A stretch of DNA of 64,000 nt from Lewinellaceae bacterium (lineage in GTDB: Bacteria > Bacteroidota > Bacteroidia > Chitinophagales > Saprospiraceae). Within the stretch, counting starts at the first letter, position 1; each line of letters opens with the position of its first letter. The position numbers and the translations under genes were made by a program. The stretch spans positions 62,001-126,000 of the forward strand of contig JADJSY010000002.1 in NCBI GenBank assembly GCA_016711435.1. The letters run 5' to 3'. Shown piece by piece: positions 54,820 to 64,000 of the stretch. The notes under the pieces were generated by a model. It did no database searches. It was not told the DNA's origin and saw only the letters and a list, made by a program, of their open reading frames with translations.

Positions 54820-57800
54820 ATGAATTTATCTGATCTTTCCCTCAGCCGCCCCGTATTTGCGACCGTTATGAGTATCCTGATCGTTCTTTTCGGAGCCATC
54901 GGGTACAGTTTTCTCGGCGTGCGCGAATACCCGGCTATCGATCCGCCCAATATCTCCGTACGCACCAACTATACGGGCGCCAGTGCCGATGTAGTGGAAA
55001 GTCAGATCACCGAGCCGTTGGAAAAAGCCATTAACGGTATAGCGGGTATCCGTACGGTATCCAGTTCTTCGGCGCTGGGTAGCAGCAACATCACGGTAGA
55101 ATTCGACCTCGGCGTGGAACTCGAACAGGCTGCCAACGATGTGCGCGATAAAGTCAGCCAGGCGCAGCGCAACCTGCCGCAGGATATTGATGCGCCGCCG
55201 GTCGTAACCAAAGCCGATGCCAGCGGCGACCCCATTCTGTTCGTACCGATCCAGAGCAGTACGCGCAACATTATGGAATTGTCAGATTATGCGGAAAATG
55301 TTATCCTCGAAAAGATACAGACGATACCGGGCGTTTCGGCGGTCAATATTTTCGGTTCCAAAAGACCTTCCATGCGTTTGTGGATGGATCCGGTGCGGAT
55401 GAATGCCTACGGACTAACGGCGCAGGATGTGCTGAGCTCGCTCGAACGCGAAAACGTGGAATTGCCCGGCGGCAAAGTGCGCGGCGATGCGACGGAACTC
55501 ACCGTAAAAACATTCGGCAGGTTACAGTCGGAAACAGATTTCAACGATATGATTATTCGCCAGACGCCCGGCGCAGGCGTCGTGCGCTTCCGCGATATTG
55601 GCGAGGCGGTGCTGGGGCCTGAAAATGAAGAAACCGGTGCGCGGCGCAATCTCGTGCAGGGTGTTTCGCTGGCAGTGATTCCGCAGCCCGGCTCCAACTG
55701 GGTGGAAATAACGGATGAATTTTATCGCCGCTTCGAACAGATACAAAAAGAACTGCCCCCCGATATTGTGATGAATGTGGGGATTGACAAATCGCGTTTT
55801 GTACGCAGAGCGATCAGTGAAGTAACCGAAACGCTGTTTATCGCCATCGGCCTGGTGGTGATGATTATTTACCTGTTTTTCCGCAACTGGATTATTGCCC
55901 TGCGTCCGCTGATAGACATTCCTGTTTCGCTGATCGGCGCATTTTTCATCATGTATATTTTCGGTTTCAGTATCAATGTGTTGACACTGCTGGCGATCGT
56001 ACTGGCTACAGGCCTCGTGGTGGACGACGGGATTGTGGTGACGGAGAATATATTTAAAAAAATAGAGGCCGGCATGGATAAGTGGACGGCTGCGCGGGAA
56101 GGAACAAGGGAAATATTTTTCGCCGTCATCAGTACTTCTATCACGCTGGCGGTCGTGTTTATTCCGGTTGTTTTTTTACAAGGATTCACAGGGCGCTTAT
56201 TCCGCGAGTTTGGGATTGTAGTGGCGGGCGCGGTGCTTATTTCGGCATTTGTTTCCCTGACGCTTACACCCGTTTTGAACGTCAAGTTAGGCGGAAACAT
56301 CAAAGAACACGGTCGTTTTTACAACGCCACGGAACCTTTTTTCCGGGGTATGGACCGGGTGTACGGAAATGCGTTGCGCACTTTTCTGAATTATCGCTGG
56401 TTCAGTTTGGTCGTGCTCCTCGTTTGTTTCGGTATGATCTGGTTTTTCCAGGGCCAATTGAAAAGCGAACTGGCGCCTTTGGAAGACCGCAGTATCATCC
56501 GCACCAACCTGACGGCGCCGGAAGGGACGGACTACGATAAAATGGAAACGATTATCTACAATCTTTCCCAAAAAATCATGGATTCTTTCCCCGAAAACAA
56601 GATGGTTTTCGGAATAACGGCGCCGGGCTTCGGCGTGGCCAGCACCAACTCCGGTTTTGTCAGTTTGCTGCTGAAAGATCCTGAAGACCGGAACAGAAGT
56701 CAGGCGGAGATTTATGACAAACTCCTGGCGATGACCAAGACAATGCCCGAAGCGCGGATGTTTCCTAACCAGGAACAGACGATTACGGTTGGTTTCGGAC
56801 AGGGTCTTCCGGTGCAATTTGTACTGCAAAACCTTGATTTTGAAAAATTGAAAGAGGTGGTGCCCAAATTCCTCGAAGAAGCGCGCAAAGACCCCGTGTT
56901 TGCCAATGTGGATGTCAACCTGAAATTTAATAAACCCGAACTGCAGGTAACCATCGACCGCCTGAAAGCCGCCGAATTGGGCGTCAATGTGCTCGATGTG
57001 AGCCAGATGTTGCAATTAGCGCTCTCCGGGCGGCGTTTCGGTTACTTCCTGCAAAACGGCAAACAATACCAGGTCATTGGGCAGGTCGACCGCAGCAACC
57101 GCGACGAACCCCTCGATCTGACAGCGCTGTACGTGCGCAACAACCGGGGCCAAATGGTACAACTCGACAATATTGTGCGTTTCGAGGAAACCAGCAGCCC
57201 GCCGCAATTGTACCACTACAACCGCTACAAATCGGCCACGATCAGCGCTTCCCTGTCGCCGGGCAAAACCCTGGGGGAAGGTATAGAATCGATGGAACGT
57301 ATTGCCGGTGGATTGCTGGACGATACTTTTGACACCGACCTGAGCGGCCCTTCCCGCGACTTCCAGGAAAGCAGCGGCAATACCTCCTTCGCTTTTCTGC
57401 TTGCTTTGTTGCTGATTTACCTCATTCTGGCCGCCCAGTTTGAAAGTTTCCGCGACCCGTTCATCATTATGCTGACCGTGCCGCTGGCGCTGGCCGGGGC
57501 TTTAATGACTTTGTACCTGACCGGCAATACCCTCAATATCTTCTCTCAGATCGGTATGATCATGCTGATCGGCCTGGTGACTAAAAACGGTATCCTGATT
57601 GTCGAATTTGCCAACCAGAAACGCGATGCGGGCATGGATAAAAAACAGGCCGTCTGGGAAGCCTCGCAGGCGCGTTTGCGCCCGATCCTAATGACAACTT
57701 TGGCAACTGCCCTGGGCGCCCTGCCGATTGCCCTGTCGCTGGGCGCTGCCGCTACCAGCCGTATCGGACTGGGCGTAGTGGTCGTCGGTGGTTTGTTGTT

Positions 57801-57921
57801 TTCGCTGGTGCTCACCCTCTTTGTTATTCCCGCCATGTATACTTTCCTGAGTGGGAAAAAGCGCGGCCATGCACCCTGGATGAACCATAAAGAAGAGGAG
57901 AAGGAATCTGTTACTTTGTGA
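54820..57921 (+). CDS. RND-family multidrug efflux permease (AcrB/MexB type)
   Basis: A 1033-residue inner-membrane protein of full HAE1 length: N-terminal membrane helix, periplasmic pore and docking regions, and two six-helix halves. The proton-relay residues are present: Asp402-Asp403 in LATGLVVDDGIVVTENI of helix 4 and the Lys in GLVTKNGILIVEFANQ of helix 10. It would export drugs or other amphiphiles using the proton gradient, together with a membrane fusion protein and a TolC-like channel. Neither partner is adjacent: upstream is apaG, downstream a secreted propeller protein, so this is an orphan permease. Confidence 0.93.
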   Translation: MNLSDLSLSRPVFATVMSILIVLFGAIGYSFLGVREYPAIDPPNISVRTNYTGASADVVESQITEPLEKAINGIAGIRTVSSSSALGSSNITVEFDLGVELEQAANDVRDKVSQAQRNLPQDIDAPPVVTKADASGDPILFVPIQSSTRNIMELSDYAENVILEKIQTIPGVSAVNIFGSKRPSMRLWMDPVRMNAYGLTAQDVLSSLERENVELPGGKVRGDATELTVKTFGRLQSETDFNDMIIRQTPGAGVVRFRDIGEAVLGPENEETGARRNLVQGVSLAVIPQPGSNWVEITDEFYRRFEQIQKELPPDIVMNVGIDKSRFVRRAISEVTETLFIAIGLVVMIIYLFFRNWIIALRPLIDIPVSLIGAFFIMYIFGFSINVLTLLAIVLATGLVVDDGIVVTENIFKKIEAGMDKWTAAREGTREIFFAVISTSITLAVVFIPVVFLQGFTGRLFREFGIVVAGAVLISAFVSLTLTPVLNVKLGGNIKEHGRFYNATEPFFRGMDRVYGNALRTFLNYRWFSLVVLLVCFGMIWFFQGQLKSELAPLEDRSIIRTNLTAPEGTDYDKMETIIYNLSQKIMDSFPENKMVFGITAPGFGVASTNSGFVSLLLKDPEDRNRSQAEIYDKLLAMTKTMPEARMFPNQEQTITVGFGQGLPVQFVLQNLDFEKLKEVVPKFLEEARKDPVFANVDVNLKFNKPELQVTIDRLKAAELGVNVLDVSQMLQLALSGRRFGYFLQNGKQYQVIGQVDRSNRDEPLDLTALYVRNNRGQMVQLDNIVRFEETSSPPQLYHYNRYKSATISASLSPGKTLGEGIESMERIAGGLLDDTFDTDLSGPSRDFQESSGNTSFAFLLALLLIYLILAAQFESFRDPFIIMLTVPLALAGALMTLYLTGNTLNIFSQIGMIMLIGLVTKNGILIVEFANQKRDAGMDKKQAVWEASQARLRPILMTTLATALGALPIALSLGAAATSRIGLGVVVVGGLLFSLVLTLFVIPAMYTFLSGKKRGHAPWMNHKEEEKESVTL

Positions 57922-57937
57922 CATAATTTTAGATGAA

Positions 57938-59860
57938 ATGAGGCCATTTATCGCATTTTTATTGTTATTGATAACCCCCAACCTCTTTTCTCAAACCAAT
58001 GTAACGTATCGCGGCGCCTATTCCTTTCCGAATAAGGAATTAGCCAACCTGTGGGGATATGCCGACGGGGCGGGAAACGAATATGCTTTGGTCGGCACCC
58101 AAACCGGTATGAGCATCATCAATGTAACATCGCCGACCAACCCCACCCTGGTTGTCGACATCACCGGGCCGTTCAGCGACTGGCGGGAGATCAAAACCTA
58201 CGGACACTATGCCTATGTGGTAACGGAGGGGCAAAGCGGCGTCAATGTCGGTTTGATGATTGTCGACTTATCGAAGCTGCCAAATCTCAACGTCAATAAC
58301 ATCAACCATGTTCGCACGTATATCGGCGATGGTATCATTACCGGCCAGTTTATTAAAGCGCACGCCCTGCATGTAGACGAAACCGCCGGTTTTCTTTATT
58401 TGTACGGCTCTAACCTGTACGACGGCAGACCTGTGATACTCAGTCTGGCGAACCCTTATTACCCGACCTACGCCGGTTATGTGAATACCTCTTTTACGGG
58501 CGCCAACCACAATTACGTACACGACGGCTACGTCGACAACAATATGCTGTACGCCGGACATATCCGGGGCGGATTTTTCTCGATTGTCAATACGACGAAC
58601 AAAAGCAATCCCGAATTGCTCGAAACCCAGAATACACCTAACAATTTTACGCATAACACCTGGCTGAACGGTTCTACGCTGTTCACGACAGACGAAACCG
58701 GCAGTTCTTACGTGGCTGCTTACGATGTCAGCGATCCCGAAGACATTCAGCTGTTGGATAAAATACAAAGCAATCCCGGCGAAAACTCTATTGTACATAA
58801 CACGTACATTATCAATAACTATGCAGTTACCTCCTGGTATACGGACGGCATCACTATCGTAGATGCTTCGCGTCCTGAAAATTTAGTTCAGGTAGGCAAT
58901 TACGACACCTATCCCGATGGGAGCGGCTTCGGTTTTTACGGTTGCTGGGGCGTGTACCCTTACCTGCCTTCCGGCAATATCATCGCTTCCAATATCAATG
59001 ACGTACCCAATTCCAGTACGGGAAAACTGTTTATCCTTACCCCCACGTACGTCAGGGCCTGCTATCTGGAAGGACGCATTACCGACGCCGTGAGCAATAC
59101 CGTCATCAATGGGGCGGAGATACTGATCGGTAATCCGGATCAAATAGAAAACAGCGGTTCAAACGGCTTGTATAAAATGGGCAGATTGAACGGCGGTATG
59201 GTCACCGTAAATGTGACAAAATCGGGTTACCAGAGCTTTACCACCACGGCCAACCTGAGTAATGGCGTACTAACCATACTGGATGTAGCCCTTCAACCCA
59301 TTGTATTTCCGGTGGAAATGACCCGTTTTGATGCACGACCGGTAGGCAACAGCGCCCTGCTCAATTGGGAAACTGCAACCGAACGCCAAAATGCCGGATT
59401 TGAGGTGCAGCACAGCACGGTCGGAACCGCCTGGAAAGACTGCGGATTCGTGCCCGCCAAAGGCGATGGCCAAAGTCCCGCGCAGTACCAGTTCCGGGTG
59501 ACGGACCTGGCGCCGGGCGACCATTTTTTCCGGCTCCGGCAAATGGATATGGATGGAAACGCTACTTTATCGAATATCAAAAGTGTAGCCATTTCCGGTC
59601 AAAAACTGCGCGCTACGATCCAGCCGACTGCCGTCAGCGATTACTGCGAACTAAAAATCAACAGCCCTGTTTCAGGCGCCGTCCGGGTGGAAATTTTCCG
59701 GGCAAACGGCCAATCTACCGGCCAGATATGGTCGCTGGAAATAGAAAACGAACAAACCCTGTCGCTTTCGCTCGCACACCTGCCCGCAGGCGCTTATTTC
59801 GCGCTGGTGCAATCGGAAGGGGAAAAGGTGACGACACCTTTTATTAGAAGTGAGAGGTGA
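57938..59860 (+). CDS. Secreted choice-of-anchor B family (LVIVD-repeat) protein
   Basis: A 640-residue protein with a signal peptide (FIAFLLLLITPNLFSQ). Residues about 25-370 form a propeller-like domain of the choice-of-anchor B/LVIVD family (GTQTGMSIINVTSPTNPTLV, WREIKTYGHYAYVVTE, NHNYVHDGYVDNNMLYAGH). A carboxypeptidase-regulatory-like domain follows (GRITDAVSNTVINGAEILIG, about residues 375-460). The end has the VEMTRFDARPVGNSALLNWE segment common in Bacteroidota secreted proteins, then a weak T9SS type A-like domain (VRVEIFRANGQSTGQ, LPAGAYFALVQSEG). It starts 17 bases after the RND gene. Ligand unknown. Confidence 0.85.
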   Translation: MRPFIAFLLLLITPNLFSQTNVTYRGAYSFPNKELANLWGYADGAGNEYALVGTQTGMSIINVTSPTNPTLVVDITGPFSDWREIKTYGHYAYVVTEGQSGVNVGLMIVDLSKLPNLNVNNINHVRTYIGDGIITGQFIKAHALHVDETAGFLYLYGSNLYDGRPVILSLANPYYPTYAGYVNTSFTGANHNYVHDGYVDNNMLYAGHIRGGFFSIVNTTNKSNPELLETQNTPNNFTHNTWLNGSTLFTTDETGSSYVAAYDVSDPEDIQLLDKIQSNPGENSIVHNTYIINNYAVTSWYTDGITIVDASRPENLVQVGNYDTYPDGSGFGFYGCWGVYPYLPSGNIIASNINDVPNSSTGKLFILTPTYVRACYLEGRITDAVSNTVINGAEILIGNPDQIENSGSNGLYKMGRLNGGMVTVNVTKSGYQSFTTTANLSNGVLTILDVALQPIVFPVEMTRFDARPVGNSALLNWETATERQNAGFEVQHSTVGTAWKDCGFVPAKGDGQSPAQYQFRVTDLAPGDHFFRLRQMDMDGNATLSNIKSVAISGQKLRATIQPTAVSDYCELKINSPVSGAVRVEIFRANGQSTGQIWSLEIENEQTLSLSLAHLPAGAYFALVQSEGEKVTTPFIRSER

Positions 59861-60150
59861 GAGAATAGGGGTGGGCCCACCTGGCTGTGTTATAGTTTTT
59901 GGCCTGGGTTTTCAGGCCTGTAATCCTGAGTTGTTTAGCGTTTGTGTGAGTGCAGGCCTGGCTTTGCCCCCCGACCTATTCGGAGTACATCGCAAAGGAT
60001 GCCAATCTTCACTAAGGCAGGAATTGTTAACCACACATGCACTCACTTTAGGTCGCAAAAGGCGAAGCGCCCGAAACACTATACACCAAACACCATACAC
60101 GGGCTAAAGGCGAAGCGCCCGAAACACTAAACACCACACACTAAACACGA
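59848..60150. repeat. Composite intergenic repeat element, second locus
   Basis: Shares GAAGTGAGAGGTGAGAGA and TTTTCAGGCCTGTAATC with the element at 54082. It ends in two copies of GGCGAAGCGCCCGAAACACT (60061 and 60109) followed by ACACCA/CACTAAACAC words. The middle (59900-60060) is not shared. No gene was recognised in this 390-base gap. Confidence 0.78.
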
Positions 60151-60247
60151 TTGGTAATTTATATTCTTTCCAAAATCCCCCTCTATCTGAACGTTTCCGG
60201 GTTCTGCCCGTTTCGCTGTAAATTTTTTGCCACCTACACACTGCAAA

Positions 60248-62554
60248 ATGAAACAGCGCAACCTCTTGCTCGGGTTCTACGGCTTGCTGACAATTGCCGG
60301 CATTTTTCTGCTGACGCAATTGAAATTCACCTTCGATTTTGAACAATTTTTTCCGCAGGGCGACCCCGACTGGGAGTTTTTTAAACAATACAGGGATGAT
60401 TTTGAGAGCGACGACAACTTCCTGTTAATTGCCGTAGAGCGAAAGGAGGGTGTGTTCGACTCCGTTTTTTTGCAACAATTCCACGACCTGACGTTGAAAG
60501 CAGGCGATTTGCCACATATCACATCGGCGATGTCGCTCACTAAAATGCAGTATCCGCTGAAAACGCCTTTCGGGCTGACGGCGGTGCCGGTGATCCACCT
60601 CGATGCGCCCGATTTTTATGAAAGCGACCGGACGAAAGTGCTGCAGGACCGGCGTTTTGTCAACAACCTGATTTCAGAAGACGGCACGGCGCTGACCATC
60701 GTGCTGAAAACCATCAATCAGAGCAGCCTGGAGCAGTCGGAAGAATTGATGGATTCTTTGTATCAGTTGTTGAATACGTATCCGTTTGAAAAAAAACATA
60801 TTCTCGGCAGGGCCTATTTCCAAACGGCTATGGTGGAGATGGAAACGCGGGAAGTGCTGGTTTCCACGCTGATTGCGGCGCTGCTGACCATCGTAATTTT
60901 GTTTTTTATTTTCCGGCGCTGGTGGACGGTTTTTATCGCCATCGCGGGCATCGGACTGGCGCTGCTGTTTTTCCTAGGTCTGTTGAGCGCGTTAGGACGC
61001 GAACTGAATGCGCTGGCCGCCTTGTACCCGATTCTGATGTGCATTGTAGGCGTGGCTGATACCATCCACATCACCAGTAAGTACCTCGATGAACTGGAAA
61101 AAGGCCACGACCGCGAAACGGCTATCCGTACAACCTTGCGGGAAATCGGGCTGGCGACTTTTATTACCTGTATTACCACGGCCATCGGTTTTGCGTCCCT
61201 GCTGACCAATCGCACGGCGCCTATCCAGGGTTTCGGTCTGAATGCGGCCCTCGGCGTCGTAGTCGCTTTTTTTACCATTTACGGTTGGTTGTGGGCCATG
61301 TTGCCGCGTTTCAAAACCGATCAACTGATCAAATTTACCCCGGAATACGCCTTCTGGGGCCGTTCGATGGAACGAATTTACCATTTCACCCGGCTTCGGG
61401 GCCGGAGTATTGCCTGGATTTCGGCGGGTCTGATGGCCCTTTGCCTGTTGGGCATTTCGCAGATCAACACCAATTACCGCCTCAAAAGCAATATGCCCCG
61501 GGGGCAACAGATCACGGAAGACTTTTTATATTTTGAAAGTAAATTTTCGGGATTTCGCCCGGTGGAGTTTGCCGTTTTTCCTCAAAACGGCCGACAGGCC
61601 GATGATTTTGAGGTGTTGCAGGAAATGGACAAATTTGAAACCCAACTGCGCAGTTACGCCCCGATGAAAACGCTGGTATCTATCAATGATGTGTACCGCA
61701 GCCTCAATGCCATGAACTACGGCAACCGCCCGGAAGGGTATCGCCTGCCCGATAGTTTGGCCGACTTTAATAAATTACAACAGTTAGTCAATAAAATGCC
61801 GCCTTCCGCATCGGAGGTGCTGCTCAGCAAAAACCACGACAAAGCCCGTATTGCCGGGCGTATGCAGGATGTCGGGCGCGATACGATCGCCCTGATTCAG
61901 GATGACATTGCGCGTTGGACCAGTACAAATATCGACAGCGGTATTGTGCAATTCAAAATCACCGGAACGGGGGTGATTTTGGATAAAAACTCTGCATATA
62001 TCCGCGATAACATGTTGCAGGGGTTGATTCCTTCCGTGCTGGTGGTGGCCTTTATCATGGGTTTTTTATTCAAAGACCTGCGTATGGTGCTGGTTTTTGT
62101 CATTCCGAACGTATTCCCACTGTTTTTTGCCGGCGCACTGATCGGCTTCCTCGGCATTCCGCTGGAAGCAGGGATTGCCACGGTATTCAGCATCGTTTTC
62201 GGCATTGCGACCGACGATACGGTTCACTTTTTGAGCAATTTCAAACTGTGCCGTTCGCGGGGTTTGAGCGTGGAAGATTCGCTGCGCACTACCCTGGCGG
62301 AAACCGGAAAAGCGATGTGCCTGGGCAGTATTATCCTGTTTTTCAGTTTTTTGGTTATGCTGTTTTCCATTCACCCGCCTTCCGTGACGGTGGGTTTGCT
62401 GGTGAGCGTTACTTTGGCCGGGGCGTTGTTCTGCGATTTATTACTGGTGCCGGTGCTGGTGCGTTGGTTGATAAAGGATCAGCCAGGTGGTGATGCCAAA
62501 AGGCCCAATGGGCCGGTAGACATGCCGGCTGCTGTGGCGACCATACGCCAATGA
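60248..62554 (+). CDS. MMPL/RND-superfamily transporter
   Basis: A 768-residue membrane protein with two RND half-repeats: helix 1, a periplasmic loop (residues about 35-200), helices 2-6 (VLVSTLIAALLTIVILFFIF, FFLGLLSALGRELNALAALY), a second loop, and helices 8-12 (FGIATDDTVHFLSNF carries two adjacent Asp near residue 660). The sterol-sensing-domain-like pattern places it in the MMPL/patched group, which exports lipids or hopanoids; the substrate here is unknown. The start at 60248 is the first ATG before MKQRNLLLGFYG. It is alone between two repeat regions. Confidence 0.85.
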   Translation: MKQRNLLLGFYGLLTIAGIFLLTQLKFTFDFEQFFPQGDPDWEFFKQYRDDFESDDNFLLIAVERKEGVFDSVFLQQFHDLTLKAGDLPHITSAMSLTKMQYPLKTPFGLTAVPVIHLDAPDFYESDRTKVLQDRRFVNNLISEDGTALTIVLKTINQSSLEQSEELMDSLYQLLNTYPFEKKHILGRAYFQTAMVEMETREVLVSTLIAALLTIVILFFIFRRWWTVFIAIAGIGLALLFFLGLLSALGRELNALAALYPILMCIVGVADTIHITSKYLDELEKGHDRETAIRTTLREIGLATFITCITTAIGFASLLTNRTAPIQGFGLNAALGVVVAFFTIYGWLWAMLPRFKTDQLIKFTPEYAFWGRSMERIYHFTRLRGRSIAWISAGLMALCLLGISQINTNYRLKSNMPRGQQITEDFLYFESKFSGFRPVEFAVFPQNGRQADDFEVLQEMDKFETQLRSYAPMKTLVSINDVYRSLNAMNYGNRPEGYRLPDSLADFNKLQQLVNKMPPSASEVLLSKNHDKARIAGRMQDVGRDTIALIQDDIARWTSTNIDSGIVQFKITGTGVILDKNSAYIRDNMLQGLIPSVLVVAFIMGFLFKDLRMVLVFVIPNVFPLFFAGALIGFLGIPLEAGIATVFSIVFGIATDDTVHFLSNFKLCRSRGLSVEDSLRTTLAETGKAMCLGSIILFFSFLVMLFSIHPPSVTVGLLVSVTLAGALFCDLLLVPVLVRWLIKDQPGGDAKRPNGPVDMPAAVATIRQ

Positions 62555-62610
62555 ACCGAAAATCTGGTGCAATTGAGGCGGTGACTGACAGTCTAATGTC
62601 GTCAACTTAG

Positions 62611-62739
62611 CGCTAGTGAAGAGGTGTCATCTGCGAGGTACGAGCAGGTGACATCTCGAAACGACGTCATCTCATCAAAATATTACCGTTCCGAGATGTC
62701 ACCTGCTCGTACCTCGCAGATGACACCTCTTCACTAGCG
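62611..62739. repeat. Perfect 48-bp inverted repeat
   Basis: Arms 62611-62658 and 62692-62739 are exact reverse complements (starting CGCTAGTGAAGAGGTGTC), spaced by 33 bases. It lies between the convergent MMPL and phosphoesterase genes. It resembles a strong bidirectional hairpin or a mobile-repeat remnant. Confidence 0.9.
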
Positions 62740-62805
62740 TTGTAACTGGGGCAGCGCCCCTATGATAACCAGTTACGAAAAATATTAATATTTAATGGCC
62801 AATAT

Positions 62806-63645
62806 TCAATGACTTAATACAATTTTCCGTCCTTGCTCTCGGGTTTCTTCCTCCGGCAAAATCTCACAATTGTCCCAAAGCCCCGTGCGCAGGGTCTCCG
62901 AATATTCGCGCGGCAGTTTGTGCTGTTCCATGCCACTGGCTGCGCTTTCGTGGTCATATTCATAAGACAGGTGACGATACATCACCTCGTGTTCCCGCAT
63001 ATCCAAAACCGCGTACCACACCCGCGTAGTACCATCGTTGGCGGGCATCCCGATGACGCCGGCATTCAGCCAGAGCAGCCCGTCCTGCTCGTGGTGGAAA
63101 GGCAGTCCGCAGTGACCGGCGAGCACGATGTCCGCTTTAGCCGCCTCGAAGTTGCCTCGTTTTTGATCCCAGGGCGTAGACCGGAACACAAATTCGGAGG
63201 GGTTGAAAAAGGAGCCATGCAGCACATACCCCCTTTTTTTGCCGTATTGAAAACGCAGGTGATGGGGCAACGACAACATCCATTGGATCGAATCTTCGCT
63301 CAGCTGCGACTGTGCGTAGGGATACCATTTTCGGGAAAACGTATCGCAGCGGGAGCCTTCGTCAAAATTGCAGCCGCAGTCTTCTTCCCGGTTGCGCAAC
63401 TGAATTTCCACATTGCCGGCGATGCTGTGGATGCCCCATTCCCGGATGCGTTGCACACAGGATTCCGGCTCGGCGCAGTAGCCGACGATGTCACCGGTGC
63501 AAATGATATTGCCCGAAGGAATATGCAGTTGAGCGGCAATTTCCATCATCTTTTCCAAAGCAGGCAGGTTGCTGTACACGCCGCCGAATACCAGCACCGG
63601 ACCGTTTGACAACTGTATCTCTTGTACGCGGAGTTCCTCGTTCAT
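62806..63645 (-). CDS. Metallophosphoesterase-like protein with altered first metal motif
   Basis: A 279-residue protein of the calcineurin-like phosphoesterase superfamily. GDIVGYCAEP, IAGNVE, VLHGSFF and AGHCGLPF align with the second to fifth conserved blocks, and NAGVIGMPANDGT is typical of a subfamily also seen in proteobacteria. The first block, normally DxH in a SDIHGNLPAL setting, reads FGGVYSNLPAL, so two metal ligands are absent; this substitution seems to be shared by the subfamily (from memory). Substrate unknown. The start at 63645 overlaps the stop of the upstream symporter (ATGA), implying coupling; an in-frame ATG 13 codons upstream lies inside that gene. Confidence 0.82.
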   Translation of the reverse strand: MNEELRVQEIQLSNGPVLVFGGVYSNLPALEKMMEIAAQLHIPSGNIICTGDIVGYCAEPESCVQRIREWGIHSIAGNVEIQLRNREEDCGCNFDEGSRCDTFSRKWYPYAQSQLSEDSIQWMLSLPHHLRFQYGKKRGYVLHGSFFNPSEFVFRSTPWDQKRGNFEAAKADIVLAGHCGLPFHHEQDGLLWLNAGVIGMPANDGTTRVWYAVLDMREHEVMYRHLSYEYDHESAASGMEQHKLPREYSETLRTGLWDNCEILPEEETREQGRKIVLSH

Positions 63646-64000
63646 CGTTTCAAAAATTTGGACAGGAAAAACAGGCTGAAACAAAGCACCGTTCCGAGCA
63701 GGTTGACCGAAAACAAATCGCCGTATTTACCCGGGAAAAGTACCAGGTCCGCCGGAAACCACCCCAGTGTGAACAACAGCCCGATGACAACCCCGGCGCC
63801 TACGGACAGGTAAAAAGCCAATGGCGGAACTTTCACATTCCAGCACAAAAAAACAGGCGCAAAACCGATGACCATGGTACCGCTGATGGTGGTGGCCGAC
63901 AAAATCTCCGGCCCCAGAAACACTGGCAAGGTACCTGCTACGGCTAAAATAATCATGGCGATCCTGCCACGGGAAGCGCTTGCTTTTTCGGGATTGCCCA
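63642..64000 (-). CDS. Sodium:solute symporter family protein, C-terminal part
   Basis: The frame is open to the right edge; 118 C-terminal residues are seen. It shows three or four hydrophobic segments (MIILAVAGTLPVFLGPEIL, VIGFAPVFLC, AFYLSVGAGVVIGLLFTLG, VNLLGTVLCFSLFFLSKFL). The pattern fits the end of a sodium:solute symporter (SSS), but no substrate signature is in view. Its stop codon overlaps the start of the phosphoesterase-like gene. Confidence 0.6.
   Translation of the reverse strand, partial: GNPEKASASRGRIAMIILAVAGTLPVFLGPEILSATTISGTMVIGFAPVFLCWNVKVPPLAFYLSVGAGVVIGLLFTLGWFPADLVLFPGKYGDLFSVNLLGTVLCFSLFFLSKFLKR

Overview
The window looks like a chromosome segment of a Bacteroidota bacterium, most likely of the Saprospiria/Saprospiraceae type. 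The evidence is a PorP/SprF-family type IX secretion (T9SS) protein, secreted proteins with T9SS type A C-terminal sorting domains, SprB-like, Calx-beta, HYR and dockerin-like modules, Bacteroidota-type DUF4230 and DUF2461 proteins, and a few TAnnTTTG promoter -7 boxes. The species cannot be named from the sequence alone.

Layout. 1-7.5 kb (minus strand): a partial aldo/keto reductase, a DUF2165 membrane protein coupled to a lipoprotein cytochrome c, and a very large exported protein of unknown function; the last two each carry one apparent frameshift. 7.7-18.9 kb (mostly plus): ordinary genes, namely DUF2461, a LOG-like protein, obgE, a deoC homologue without the Schiff-base lysine, a SPOR protein, rodA, a DUF1016 nuclease remnant, tgt without its zinc site, a PorP/SprF protein, bactofilin, AtpZ, a small membrane protein and a DinB protein. 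19.1-25.4 kb: a secreted beta-propeller protein with a T9SS signal, a DUF4230 protein, a small exported protein and a long-chain acyl-CoA ligase. 25.7-54.1 kb (all plus): a 28-kb cluster of very large modular secreted proteins, the striking part of the window. 54.4-62.6 kb: apaG, an RND efflux permease, a choice-of-anchor B protein and an MMPL/RND-like transporter. 62.8-64 kb (minus): a metallophosphoesterase-like gene coupled to a partial sodium:solute symporter.

The 28-kb cluster contains, in order: a truncated signal-peptide fragment; giant protein A (SD-repeat-like domain, eleven Calx-beta repeats, HYR-like domains, dockerin-like and cohesin-like segments, T9SS signal); beta-helix protein B; a second truncated fragment; Calx-beta protein C; beta-helix protein D (paralogue of B); SprB-like protein E; and beta-helix protein F. 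C, E and F end in the same 232-234-residue module, nearly identical in DNA between E and F, while B and D begin with a related DUF11/cadherin-like module. None of B-F has a recognisable T9SS sorting domain. The layout suggests growth by duplication of a two-gene unit and exchange of end modules. Many reading-frame breaks and a 40-base poly-G run lie here, so either the assembly is poor in the repeats or several genes are decaying.

Intergenic regions repeatedly hold long inverted repeats, some made of low-complexity words, with shared blocks recurring at several loci, plus a 70-80 bp dispersed repeat in three copies. No tRNA, rRNA, CRISPR array, transposase or phage gene was recognised.
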